Notes: a model not told the origin generated them from the letters alone. Positions 17,814 to 25,354 are shown, numbered from the stretch's first letter. The stretch is 64,000 nt of DNA from an uncultured Alphaproteobacteria bacterium (GCA_934230415.1 CAKQEW010000006.1:15419-79418), one strand, 5' to 3'. Translations and numbers: made by a program.

Positions 17814-19238
17814 ATGCTAGAATATTTACGTAATGCAGCAGACAAGCCATTGGCAAAGATTTTAATTGCCATTTTGGCGTTTTCATTTGTTGGTTGGGGT
17901 GTTGCCGAATGGATTTTCGGGGGCAGTCGTGGCGACAATACACTGGTTCGTGTTGGCCAGGGCGAGGTTACACTGCAACAATATAATATGGCGCGGTCGC
18001 GTGAACTGGCGCAAATGGACCGTGAACAGAGTCGGGCAATTTATACCGATGCGCAAACTGGGGCGGCGTTCACAGCGCGTGTCTTGGGCGATTTGGCAAC
18101 CCAGCGTATGGCGGAAAATCGTGCCAATGATTTGGGCTTTGTCGTAACAGATGCACGTATCGCGCGCGAAATTCGCGAATTCCCAGAATTCCAGAGCAAC
18201 GGTCGTTTTTCGGCATATTTGTTTAATGCCGTTCTGGCAAATTCTGGATACAGCGAGGCTGAATTTGCATCCGTTTTGCGTAACCAGGTTTTGCGTGGAT
18301 ATGCACTGGGGGCGATGGCAATGCCGATGCCGGTTCCACAATTTGCACTGACCGCGGCATACAATGCACGTTATGCACAAAAGAAAATTGAATATGTGCC
18401 GGTAAAGTTTTCTGATTTCAAGGCGGGCAAACCCACCGATGCCCAGTTGCAGGAATACTATGCCGCAAATCCGCACGTTGTCCCAGAACACAGAACTGTT
18501 TCATATGTTCTGATTCCGGCGGATATGTCCAAACCAGACAGCTATGACGCGGCATATGCAACCGCGCAAAAGGTTGAAGATGACATTATCGCGGGTGACA
18601 AAATGTCCGCGGCGGCAAAACGTCATGGTGCAAAGTATGTGTCGCTGAAATCTTTTGCGATTGATGCGCGCCCATCGGACGATGTTATGAATGATAAAAT
18701 GATTGCCCGTGTGTTTGATATGGATGCCGGGCTGGAAAGTGAACTGATTGAAACGAAGCAGGGTTTTGTGATTATGCGTGTGGATGAAATTGTGCCCCAG
18801 CATAATGCGGAATTTGCCAGTGTGAAAAAGAATCTGATTGCGGATTGGACACGTGCCGAAAATCGCAAGCAGGCATATGTTCGCGCGAATGAAATCTTGG
18901 TTGATTTGAACCAGACGGGCAAATTCGCAGGCAAAAAATTGGCGAAAAAATCTGCGACAGTGTCACGGACATCGGGTGCACCGACGGATGTCTTGGTTGC
19001 GGCGTTCCGTGCAAATGCGGGCGATAACACAATCGTTGCCGGGACCGATGCGTTTTATGTATTGCATGTGGGCGATTCGGTTGCACCAAAGGTTGATACC
19101 AAAAAAATGGCGGAACTGCGCACAGAATTGCAGAATATGTCCGCACGTGAAATTACGGATGATTATAATTCGTTCCTGATTCGGACATACCCGGTTAAAA
19201 TTAATCACAAGGTTTATGACCGTTTTATTGGAAAATAA
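17814..19238 (+). CDS. ppiD: PpiD-like membrane-anchored periplasmic chaperone (SurA N-domain family)
   Basis: PpiD-type proteins are inner-membrane anchored chaperones that help newly exported proteins fold in the periplasm. The 474-residue protein begins MLEYLRNAADKPLAKILIAIL, with a typical N-terminal anchor helix (about residues 14-35) ending FVGWGVAEW. A SurA-like helical N-domain follows (about 40-200), then a parvulin-like region (about 225-330, EYVPVKFSDF and VPEHRTVSYVLIP) and a helical C-terminal part. The parvulin core is divergent, so isomerase activity is doubtful. The ATG at 17814 has GGGGA 4 bases upstream. It fits the large exported-protein load of this region. Divergent from tpiA; ends at a strong terminator. 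Confidence 0.85.
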   Translation: MLEYLRNAADKPLAKILIAILAFSFVGWGVAEWIFGGSRGDNTLVRVGQGEVTLQQYNMARSRELAQMDREQSRAIYTDAQTGAAFTARVLGDLATQRMAENRANDLGFVVTDARIAREIREFPEFQSNGRFSAYLFNAVLANSGYSEAEFASVLRNQVLRGYALGAMAMPMPVPQFALTAAYNARYAQKKIEYVPVKFSDFKAGKPTDAQLQEYYAANPHVVPEHRTVSYVLIPADMSKPDSYDAAYATAQKVEDDIIAGDKMSAAAKRHGAKYVSLKSFAIDARPSDDVMNDKMIARVFDMDAGLESELIETKQGFVIMRVDEIVPQHNAEFASVKKNLIADWTRAENRKQAYVRANEILVDLNQTGKFAGKKLAKKSATVSRTSGAPTDVLVAAFRANAGDNTIVAGTDAFYVLHVGDSVAPKVDTKKMAELRTELQNMSAREITDDYNSFLIRTYPVKINHKVYDRFIGK

Positions 19239-19263
19239 AAAACGCCCGTTTGGGCGTTTTTAG
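19237..19263 (+). terminator. Intrinsic terminator of ppiD
   Basis: An aacgccc / gggcgtt stem with flanking A- and T-runs begins at the ppiD stop codon. Confidence 0.85.
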
Positions 19264-19280
19264 TTGGGGAAATATACACT

Positions 19281-19838
19281 ATGGCGATATGGACGGACGG
19301 TCGCCCGCGATGCGCGTGGGCAAATCCAAATAACCCAGAATATGTAAAATATCACGATACCGAATGGGGACGCGCCGTGCATGACGACGCGCGTCTGTTT
19401 GAGATGTTGTTGTTGGAATCGTTCCAGGCGGGACTGTCGTGGGAATGCGTGTTGAACAAACGAGAAAATTTCCGCCGCGCGTTTGACGGATTTGATGCGT
19501 GCCGCATTGCCAACTATACAGATACGGATGTCGCGCGATTGATGGCGGATGTGGGGATTATTCGCAATCGGCTAAAAATTCGTACGGCAATAAAAAACGC
19601 GCGCGTTTTTTTGGAAATAGTGCGCGAATTCGGTTCGTTTGACGCATACATCTGGCGCGCGGCGGGCGGGGCGGTAATTCGTGAGGCGGGCCGCACGCAT
19701 TCGGAAATCTCTGACGCGATTTCACGTGACCTGCGCCGGCGGGGTATGCGATTCGTTGGCACAACAATTATTTATGCGTATTTGCAGGCCATCGGTATTA
19801 TCAACGGCCACTGTGCGGATTGTTGGTGCGCAAAATAG
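19281..19838 (+). CDS. tag: DNA-3-methyladenine glycosylase I
   Basis: Tag removes 3-methyladenine from alkylated DNA in base-excision repair. The 185-residue protein matches the family in length and motifs: RCAWANPNNPEYVKYHDTEWG at the N-terminus (zinc-binding Cys and the conserved Asp-Thr-Glu-Trp), ESFQAGLSWECVLNKRENFR with the catalytic-pocket Glu and the LSW motif, and the C-terminal zinc ligands H-x3-C in GHCADCWC. The helix-hairpin-helix region with MRFVGTTIIYAYLQAIGIIN is also typical. It starts 18 bases after the ppiD terminator and is probably transcribed from read-through or a weak local promoter. Confidence 0.95.
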   Translation: MAIWTDGRPRCAWANPNNPEYVKYHDTEWGRAVHDDARLFEMLLLESFQAGLSWECVLNKRENFRRAFDGFDACRIANYTDTDVARLMADVGIIRNRLKIRTAIKNARVFLEIVREFGSFDAYIWRAAGGAVIREAGRTHSEISDAISRDLRRRGMRFVGTTIIYAYLQAIGIINGHCADCWCAK

Positions 19839-19875
19839 TTTTTTCAGGTTTTTTATCATATTGCAAAAATAATTC

Positions 19876-19906
19876 TTGACCTGGAGTTAAGTCCAGGGTT
19901 TATCCT
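19876..19906 (+). promoter_or_regulatory. MerR-family-type promoter/operator
   Basis: TTGACC (19876-19881) and TATCCT (19901-19906) are 19 bases apart, the overlong spacer typical of MerR-regulated promoters. The spacer holds a dyad (cctggagttaagtccagg) of the kind bound by MerR, CueR or NmlR-type activators. No merR-like gene is in the window. It drives the broken gene at 19937-20151. Confidence 0.7.
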
Positions 19907-19936
19907 GTGACAATGTCACAGGAAAAGGAGATGGTT

Positions 19937-20151
19937 ATGCAAACCAAAAATTGGCTGTTTTGTGGCGCGTTCGCTTGGCAATGGCGCGCAATTTTGCCGA
20001 TGCCATAAATAAAAATGGTGGTAATGCAACATTGGTTGAATTGCCAAAAATCGGAATCCATGGAAACACTCATTTCTTGATGCAAGATTTGAACAATCGT
20101 GAATTGGCCGATTTGCTGCATAAATGGTTAAAGGCCAACAAATTAAACTAA
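19937..20151 (+). pseudogene. Remnant of an alpha/beta-hydrolase gene
   Basis: The open frame 19951-20151 ends in a stretch with HGNTHFLMQDLNNRELADLL, which matches the C-terminal end (catalytic His region) of alpha/beta-hydrolases of the lipase/esterase type. The rest of the enzyme, including the nucleophile elbow, is missing. The only ATG with a good ribosome site (AAAGGAG, then ATG at 19937) opens a different frame that stops after 23 codons (20006-20008). The simplest reading is a large internal deletion plus a frameshift that joined the start of the gene to its end while leaving the MerR-type promoter intact. A short functional peptide cannot be excluded. Confidence 0.65.
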
Positions 20152-20153
20152 AA

Positions 20154-20181
20154 ACCACCGCCCCCACCCGGGGCGGTTTAA
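20154..20181. terminator. Bidirectional terminator
   Basis: A ccgcccc / ggggcgg stem with A- and T-tracts lies between the hydrolase remnant and the convergent XRE gene, touching its stop. Confidence 0.75.
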
Positions 20182-20436
20182 TCATTTGCTGTAGGGCCGG
20201 TCGGTGTCAAAGAAGTATGTAATTGGTATTTCCAGTACTGCTGCAATCTGGCATAATCGCCATACCGACAGGCGGTTTTCCCCAGCTTCGTATTTCTGAA
20301 TTTGTTGAAATGTTACACCAATGCGTCGCCCCAGTTCTTGTTGTGATATACCCTGGGTTTGCCGTGCGTGACGCAGAAATTCGCCCAATTCATGATTGAA
20401 TTCGTTTTCTGCTGGTGTTTTAAATATTGCGGCCAT
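20182..20436 (-). CDS. XRE-family helix-turn-helix regulator
   Basis: The 84-residue protein is a stand-alone Cro/CI-type DNA-binding domain. Helices 2-3 are seen in QQELGRRIGVTFQQIQKYEAG, and the following NRLSVWRLCQIAAVLEIP is the standard helix 4-5. It is probably a transcriptional repressor, as a dimer, in the cytoplasm. GGGGA lies 12 bases before the ATG. The gene sits directly downstream of the structured leader RNA 20630-20454 and its terminator, so its expression is probably controlled by attenuation. Its targets are unknown; the broken hydrolase and S41 genes nearby are candidates by position only. Confidence 0.88.
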   Translation of the reverse strand: MAAIFKTPAENEFNHELGEFLRHARQTQGISQQELGRRIGVTFQQIQKYEAGENRLSVWRLCQIAAVLEIPITYFFDTDRPYSK

Positions 20437-20453
20437 TTGTGTTTTTCCCCATT

Positions 20454-20486
20454 ATAAAAATACCACCCAGAAAAATCATAGGTGGT
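20454..20486 (-). terminator. Conditional terminator in leader RNA 1
   Basis: On the minus strand ACCACC / GGTGGT forms a stem followed by ATTTTTATA. It ends 18 bases before the XRE start. Its 5' arm overlaps the antiterminator strand at 20482-20492. Confidence 0.8.
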
Positions 20487-20630
20487 TGGAGTTTCTAACA
20501 ATACACAAGTAATTGCGGGCTTATTCAATATATTCGCCACACTCCAACCACATTGTGATTGGAGAGATATATCGTTATCTCGTAACGCTTGTGCAGGGTT
20601 AGAAGCCCACAACGGCAACACGCCATTGCA
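20454..20630 (-). ncRNA. Structured leader RNA 1 (attenuator-type), upstream of XRE gene
   Basis: A transcript of about 177 bases is predicted from promoter 20665-20637 to the terminator. Helices (plus coordinates): P1, 20598-20604 with 20493-20499 (GUUAGAA/UUCUAAC); a hairpin at 20542-20564 (CUCCAA/UUGGAG core with a G-U pair that only pairs on the minus strand); an antiterminator, 20541-20551 with 20482-20492, 11 perfect pairs; and the terminator, which overlaps the antiterminator. A further hairpin (about 20518-20538) has a loop with GAAUAU and UGAAUA. The same architecture, with different sequence but preserved pairing, occurs at 39605-39817. No known riboswitch class is recognised; a protein- or RNA-triggered attenuator is also possible. 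Confidence 0.7.
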
Positions 20631-20636
20631 ACGATA

Positions 20637-20665
20637 ATTATACAATGTTTTTCCTGAAAAAACAA
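20637..20665 (-). promoter_or_regulatory. Promoter of leader RNA 1
   Basis: On the minus strand TTGTTT (20665-20660) and TATAAT (20642-20637) are 17 bases apart. The promoter at 39852-39824 has identical hexamers and spacing. Confidence 0.75.
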
Positions 20666-20682
20666 GAAGTGATAACGGCCGG

Positions 20683-20755
20683 CACGCGCCGACCAAAATT
20701 CAACCGCCCCGAATGGGGCGGTTGAATTTTATATTTTATCGGTAGGCAGCTGATA
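20683..20755 (-). repeat. tRNA-Gln-like 3' fragment with terminator (copy 1)
   Basis: Read on the minus strand, ATCAGCTGCC resembles the 3' end of tRNA-Gln, followed by a terminator (cgccccattcggggcg, 20695-20731) and GGTCGGCGCG. The same order occurs next to the intact tRNA-Gln at 23376-23441. The tRNA match is short and imperfect here. The rest of 20437-20804 holds only this unit and the leader RNA. Confidence 0.45.
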
Positions 20756-20804
20756 CCCTCGGGCGTCGCATAGATGCGCCGTGCCTGCGGGGGGGGCCGT
20801 GATG

Positions 20805-21896
20805 TCACATTTCATGCTGGCTTTTTTCCAGTTGTGATTGTTTACGTGTGATATCATTAATTGCGATTGTCAGCGCATCCTGGCCGGCACCGCATTTTAT
20901 ATCGGGCGGGTATCCGTGGGTTTCAAAGTTATCTTGGGTCAGAACCCGATAATTCATACCGATGGCAATGTTGATATTACTGGTGGGCAGGTGACCCTTT
21001 ACCATGTTACCATAGACCTCCATCCCGGCAGAATTGTCGCCAACAACGGTTACATTTGGGTGATGTATCATACGCAATAAAAACATTTCTGCGCTGGAAC
21101 CTGTTTTTGAATCGGTCAGGATATATATTGGCTTTTTGTATGCGGTCTTTTCATTAATACTGTAATTTTCCCCGGTGCGCAGTAATACCAGTTCATCTGA
21201 TTCGGGCATGTTCGCCCACGATGTATTCTGGCTTAGTTTTTTTGCCTCTGGCGTGGCGCGTAAATAGACCCGCTTTGCACTGTCTATTTTTGTGCCGCAC
21301 AGGTGCGCCGCAAACAGGTCTGAATAATAACTGCTGCCGCCATGGTTGCCACGCAAATCTACCAGCAGGGCGGATGATTGTGGTAGCATATTTTTTGCAA
21401 AATCAATAATTGTTGCCTTAACTTCGTCTGTCTTCAGCATTCTTGTAAAACCAATGGCGGCGATGTTACCCGGCAACATCTTGGTCGCAACGACGTTGGT
21501 GCCGGCGATGTTTTCGCCAACGTTGATGTGGTCATGTACAAATTTGGACTTTATTTGGGCCCCCTTAAAGCCCAGTGTTATGTGGTTATCTGGAATGCCA
21601 GAAATCACCGGGCGTACCAAGTCAAAGAATTCTTGCGCGGACATGTCGTGCGCGTTCCCGTAAATTCGGGTTAACTGTGTTAAAACCTGGCGTTTGACAA
21701 TTTCATCATGTACGGGCCATCCAACATATGCACGTATTAATAAGCGTGCGAGTGCCGATACTTCGCGCTTTACTTCGGCCTGTGATAACACCTGGTTGGG
21801 TGACTGGTGGGGGGCGAACCCGGTGATTACATCATTGATGTCAGAATCGGCCAATAAAGATTTTTCCATTTCGGAAATTGATAAAATCTTTGCCAT
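20805..21896 (-). CDS. S41-family peptidase-like protein, copy A
   Basis: S41 enzymes cleave peptides with a catalytic Ser. The 363-residue protein contains LLVDLRGNHGGSSYY (the conserved DLRxNxGG strand) and SKTGSSAEMFLLRM (nucleophile Ser in SSAE). Downstream, where CtpA-type enzymes carry a catalytic Lys (VGxxTxGK), it has VVGDNSAGMEV with no Lys, so a tricorn/IRBP-like Ser-His-Glu arrangement is more likely, with DNHITLGF supplying a His. There is no PDZ domain or signal peptide; it begins MAKILSISEMEKSLL, so it is probably cytoplasmic. AAGGGA precedes the ATG at 21896. The adjacent copy B is a diverged paralogue. Substrate unknown. Confidence 0.85.
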   Translation of the reverse strand: MAKILSISEMEKSLLADSDINDVITGFAPHQSPNQVLSQAEVKREVSALARLLIRAYVGWPVHDEIVKRQVLTQLTRIYGNAHDMSAQEFFDLVRPVISGIPDNHITLGFKGAQIKSKFVHDHINVGENIAGTNVVATKMLPGNIAAIGFTRMLKTDEVKATIIDFAKNMLPQSSALLVDLRGNHGGSSYYSDLFAAHLCGTKIDSAKRVYLRATPEAKKLSQNTSWANMPESDELVLLRTGENYSINEKTAYKKPIYILTDSKTGSSAEMFLLRMIHHPNVTVVGDNSAGMEVYGNMVKGHLPTSNINIAIGMNYRVLTQDNFETHGYPPDIKCGAGQDALTIAINDITRKQSQLEKSQHEM

Positions 21897-21946
21897 ACAG
21901 CGTCCCTTATTTACCACCGCGATTATATCACATTGGGCCAGAAAAA

Positions 21947-23044
21947 TCACGATTTTTCGTTAATATCATTAATTGCAATTGCCATTGCGTCCTGGCCGTC
22001 GTTGCATTTTATGTCGGGCGGGTATCCGTGGGTTTCAAAGTTTCGTTTACGAGGTATTTCCATATAGTGTGCGCCAATTTGGAATAAAATGCGCGAACGG
22101 GTTAGCATTCCCCAAAATACGGCCCCATATTGCAGTGCGCCAGCCGTATGCGCCCCAACCAACGTGGCATTTTTGTAATAACGAAAATAATTTATTAATA
22201 ATTCAGCCGATGATGCCGTTTTAGTATTAATCAAGAAATAAATTGGCCGCTGGTATAAACTGTTATAACCCTTTGATAATCTGAATTTTGTATTATCGGC
22301 ACGCAGCGCGGGGTCATGTGTAAAATCCAAACCATCTTTTGATAATTTTGTGCATGAGTAAAATTTTCTGGCATCGTTGTTGGTGCGGATAAACATTCGG
22401 CGTGACCGCGGAATAATATCCGTGCCCAGGATGGTGTTCGCAATCATCGTTGCCAGTGTGGATGGTCCCCCAGGATTATCACGCAAATCAATAATTAATG
22501 CGCGTGACGTATTAATCAAATCCAGAACCTGGGTTCTATATAATTCTAGCGACTGTTCAGGTAATGCAGAAAACTTCTTTATCGCAATTATGCCAATACC
22601 ATCGTGTCGCCCAATGTATACGTCTGATTCCAGGTTCTTTGCCACAATATAATTTCTGCCGACGTTTATATATTTACCACGTGTTCGGCGCAGGACACTA
22701 TCGCCCAGTTTCAACAGAAAATGGTTGTCTGGAATTAATTCTGGAATTGACTGAAAACGCGCAAATAAATCACGCACAGATATATCATTGGTCACAGAAT
22801 TTAAAATATTGCATAATTCTGTTAAAATTTTCCCCTTTAATTTATCGGAGAAAAATGGATACCCCGGGTGAACGTTGATAATGCAGCGGGCCAAGGCAGA
22901 GATTTCTGTTCGCGCCCCATACACAGTTAGTATTGATGATGGATTTTGTTGTTCAGACACCATATTGGCAATGGATAAATTTTCATCAGAAGATAAAGAA
23001 AGCAGGTGCTTTTCCATTTCAGAAACAGATAAAATTTTTGCCAT
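21947..23044 (-). CDS. S41-family peptidase-like protein, copy B
   Basis: A 365-residue tandem paralogue of copy A. The same landmarks are present: MAKILSVSEMEKHLL at the N-terminus, ALIIDLRDNPGGPS, NTKTASSAELLIN with the putative nucleophile Ser, VGAHTAGALQYG in place of the Lys motif, and the shared ending FETHGYPPDIKC followed by GQDAxxIAINDI. No signal peptide is visible. AAGGA lies about 9 bases before the ATG at 23044. It is 50 bases upstream of copy A and probably in the same operon. Duplication followed by strong divergence (the middle regions differ widely) suggests different substrates. The pair is bracketed by tRNA-Gln 3'-end-like repeats. Confidence 0.85.
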   Translation of the reverse strand: MAKILSVSEMEKHLLSLSSDENLSIANMVSEQQNPSSILTVYGARTEISALARCIINVHPGYPFFSDKLKGKILTELCNILNSVTNDISVRDLFARFQSIPELIPDNHFLLKLGDSVLRRTRGKYINVGRNYIVAKNLESDVYIGRHDGIGIIAIKKFSALPEQSLELYRTQVLDLINTSRALIIDLRDNPGGPSTLATMIANTILGTDIIPRSRRMFIRTNNDARKFYSCTKLSKDGLDFTHDPALRADNTKFRLSKGYNSLYQRPIYFLINTKTASSAELLINYFRYYKNATLVGAHTAGALQYGAVFWGMLTRSRILFQIGAHYMEIPRKRNFETHGYPPDIKCNDGQDAMAIAINDINEKS

Positions 23045-23425
23045 ATGTAATAATCCTTGTGTCCAGATTATAATACCATAAACATACGTCAAATGTAAAT
23101 GTTATCGGCAGGGCTGCGTGGCATTCGCAACGACTCAAACTTCGTTGACACTCGTTTTCGTCTGCTTCATGTCGAACCTTGGTTCTCATCTCATTACCCC
23201 GAAACCAAAAATTAAACCGGCATGAGGCCGGTTAAATTTTTGGTTGGGGCAGCTGATTCACTCGCCATGCCAGATGGGCATGGACTGCGTGGCATTCGTA
23301 TGACGTTCGCGGCACTGTCGTTTGCAAACGTCAACTCATTGACGAATCAAATGACTGGCGTCATGTGGTCGAACTGCGCCGACCACGACCAAAATTAAAA
23401 CGCCCCAGATGGGGCGTTTGAATTT
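23045..23425. repeat. Gene-free stretch with tRNA-Gln 3'-end copies and terminators
   Basis: No gene is seen here. It contains two related units. Each has ctgcgtggcattcg (23114-23127 and 23285-23298, identical), a catgt(g)gtcgaac-like motif, and an intrinsic terminator (23204-23242 and 23390-23427). Bases 23241-23259 repeat the tRNA-Gln 3' end including CCA (tggttggggcagctg then attc), with one G lost relative to the intact gene at 23426. The layout resembles attachment-site scars or tRNA gene duplications in decay. Confidence 0.6.
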
Positions 23426-23427
23426 TG
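23390..23427 (-). terminator. Terminator of tRNA-Gln
   Basis: On the minus strand the encoded CCA is followed at once by an aaacgcccc / ggggcgttt stem and TTTTAATTTT. Confidence 0.75.
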
Positions 23428-23499
23428 GTTGGGGCAGCTGGATTCGAACCAACACTGACGGAGTCAGAGTCCGGAGTTCTACCATTAAACTATGCCCCA
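23426..23499 (-). tRNA. tRNA-Gln (anticodon CTG), CCA encoded
   Basis: The minus strand folds as a cloverleaf: acceptor TGGGGCA/TGCCCCA, D-arm TTTAATGGTAGA, anticodon loop CTCTGAC giving CTG, and T-arm with GGTTCGAATCC. Discriminator A and a genomic CCA follow. The 74-base length fits short-D-loop Gln tRNAs, which read CAG. Confidence 0.92.
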
Positions 23500-23592
23500 A
23501 TGCGTCGCGTATTATATAATGCCTTTTGCGGTTTTGCAATCAAAATTTATGATTTATTGGAAAAAGGGCCTTTTTGTGATATTATTGCCATC

Positions 23593-24114
23593 ATGACTGT
23601 TCCATTTACTGATATTATAAAATTCCATATTGCGCGGACAAATTGCCATATTGACTGTTTGAATTATTTCGCAGGACTGTTTGGGTTGGCGTTCCCAGAC
23701 CACGATATGGACAAATTTACCGAACCATACCAGACCGGTTATGCATATCATAACTATGCCGCGCATCATGTGGGCTGCACGATTTTGCCACAACAGACGG
23801 ATTTGTTTAATGCTGTGCATGATGAACATCACCGGATGCAGCCGCACCATGTCGAATACTGGGAAAATATCCGGAATATCCCGGACATTGTGCTGACCGA
23901 AATGGTGTGCGATTGGCACAGTGCGAATTTCGAGCAGCGCGAAATCCTGCGCCGTCCGGACTGCTGTACAATTGCCGAATTCTTTTACGATGTTATGTTG
24001 CCACGCGGTTTTTCACCGCACCAGGTGGAATTTTTATCGGCGGCAATTGATAAAATTGCGCGCACGGCGGACTATGACGCGGTGCGGGATATTTGGGCGC
24101 GATTGGAAAAATAA
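23593..24114 (+). CDS. DUF5662-like protein
   Basis: Function unknown. The 173-residue cytoplasmic protein is rich in His, Tyr and Trp. It shows the order GLAFPDHDMDKF, then YAYHNYAAHH and a second HDEHHRMQPHHVEYW, with LTEMVCDWHSA near the end. This arrangement (D-x-DK, HHxH...HxxYW, E-M-x-x-DW) resembles the DUF5662 family, thought to be metal-binding helical proteins, but I rate this as a likeness, not a proof. The ATG at 23593 is chosen because longer frames run antisense through tRNA-Gln. It is divergent from the tRNA. Confidence 0.7.
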   Translation: MTVPFTDIIKFHIARTNCHIDCLNYFAGLFGLAFPDHDMDKFTEPYQTGYAYHNYAAHHVGCTILPQQTDLFNAVHDEHHRMQPHHVEYWENIRNIPDIVLTEMVCDWHSANFEQREILRRPDCCTIAEFFYDVMLPRGFSPHQVEFLSAAIDKIARTADYDAVRDIWARLEK

Positions 24115-24214
24115 TCACGATTTTTGTTTGATATCCGTGTGTTTATGCCCGACTGGGGTGGGGTGAGAAATCACTCCTGTAGATTCATGGCGGGGTGGGG
24201 CGCATAATGCGGGT

Positions 24215-25354
24215 ATGGAAACGAGAAAATTATTATTCGCGCTGGCGGTGGCAATGCCATTGGTGGCTGCAAACAATGCGGATGCCTGTACGGGTATCAC
24301 ATTGAAATCCGATGACGGCGGTGTCGTTGTCGCACGTACAATTGATTGGTCCCGCGAAGAAATGGACAATATTTACATCGTTGTCCCGCGTGGCCAGGTC
24401 CAGACGGCCATATTGCCGAACAATGCGCCGGGCGGTATGCAATATACCGCAAAATACGGATATGTCGGTCTGGGGATGGAGCAGGCTGAATTTATCGTAG
24501 ACGGCACGAACGAGGCCGGTTTGTCTGCGGCGTTGTTCTATTTCCCAAAATATGGTGAATACAAACCATATGATGCCGCGATGCGCGACCAGTCCATCGG
24601 TGATTTACAGTTGGTGTCGTGGGTGTTGGCGAACTGTGCCACGATTGACGATGTGCGGACCGCGATGCAGAACCTGCGCGTGATAAATATTGACGCGCGT
24701 GCGGATACCGTGCATTGGCGTTTTACAGAACCCAGTGGTCGCCAGGTTGTTCTGGAAATCGTGGATGGTATCCCCCAGTTTTACGACAGCACATTGGGCG
24801 TGCTGACCAATGCGCCAGGATACCCGTGGCAGAAAACTAATTTGAACAACTATGTGAATTTGGCGCCGGGGACGGCGGGGCCGATTGATGTCAATGGTGT
24901 GCAATTGACCGCGTTTGGTTCGGGCAGTGGTTTTCACGGTCTGCCGGGTGATTTTACCCCGCCATCGCGATTCGTTCGTGCATCGTTCTTGTCGGCGTAT
25001 TCGTTGAAACAAGAAAATACATTTGATTCCGCGATGCAGGCGTTTCATATTCTGAATAACTTTGATGTGCCGACCGGTGTCCAGTTTGCGGTTGGGCGTG
25101 CGCCTGAAAATATGCCATCGGCGACCCAGTGGACGATTGCGACCGATTTAAAGAACAAGGTGATTTATTATCACACCATGTATGACCGTACGGTTCGTTC
25201 AATTGATATGGCGGCGATTGACTTTGGTACGGTTGCGTTCCAGACACATCCGTTGGATGCGAGCAAGCGACCGACAATCATGCCCGCGCAAATTGATTAT
25301 GTCGCGCCAATGGTTGTTGAAACAGACGTGGTTGTCAGTGAAACCATGGAATAA
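24215..25354 (+). CDS. Choloylglycine hydrolase / penicillin V acylase family amidase
   Basis: These Ntn-hydrolases cleave a linear amide, such as conjugated bile salts or penicillin V, using an N-terminal Cys. The 379-residue protein has a signal peptide ending NNADA, directly followed by Cys 25 (CTGITL), the expected nucleophile after cleavage; VVARTIDWS supplies the conserved Arg and Asp, LTNAPGYPWQ the Asn, and RFVRASF the second Arg. The signal peptide places it in the periplasm or outside, as in Gram-negative members. In a gut bacterium bile-salt deconjugation is plausible, but N-acyl-homoserine-lactone or penicillin V cleavage cannot be separated from sequence alone. It is monocistronic with its own terminator. 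Confidence 0.9.
   Translation: METRKLLFALAVAMPLVAANNADACTGITLKSDDGGVVVARTIDWSREEMDNIYIVVPRGQVQTAILPNNAPGGMQYTAKYGYVGLGMEQAEFIVDGTNEAGLSAALFYFPKYGEYKPYDAAMRDQSIGDLQLVSWVLANCATIDDVRTAMQNLRVINIDARADTVHWRFTEPSGRQVVLEIVDGIPQFYDSTLGVLTNAPGYPWQKTNLNNYVNLAPGTAGPIDVNGVQLTAFGSGSGFHGLPGDFTPPSRFVRASFLSAYSLKQENTFDSAMQAFHILNNFDVPTGVQFAVGRAPENMPSATQWTIATDLKNKVIYYHTMYDRTVRSIDMAAIDFGTVAFQTHPLDASKRPTIMPAQIDYVAPMVVETDVVVSETME

Noticed and set aside
20524..20626. 33-codon leader-peptide frame beginning with an ATG in leader RNA 1
   Set aside because: The corresponding ATG in leader RNA 2 opens only 7 codons, and no run of one amino acid codon is seen, so peptide-coupled attenuation is not supported.
20313..20696. 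127-codon minus-strand frame across the leader RNA upstream of the XRE gene
   Set aside because: It starts upstream of the predicted promoter, runs through promoter, folded leader and terminator, and overlaps the XRE start in another frame. Structure and promoter explain the region better.
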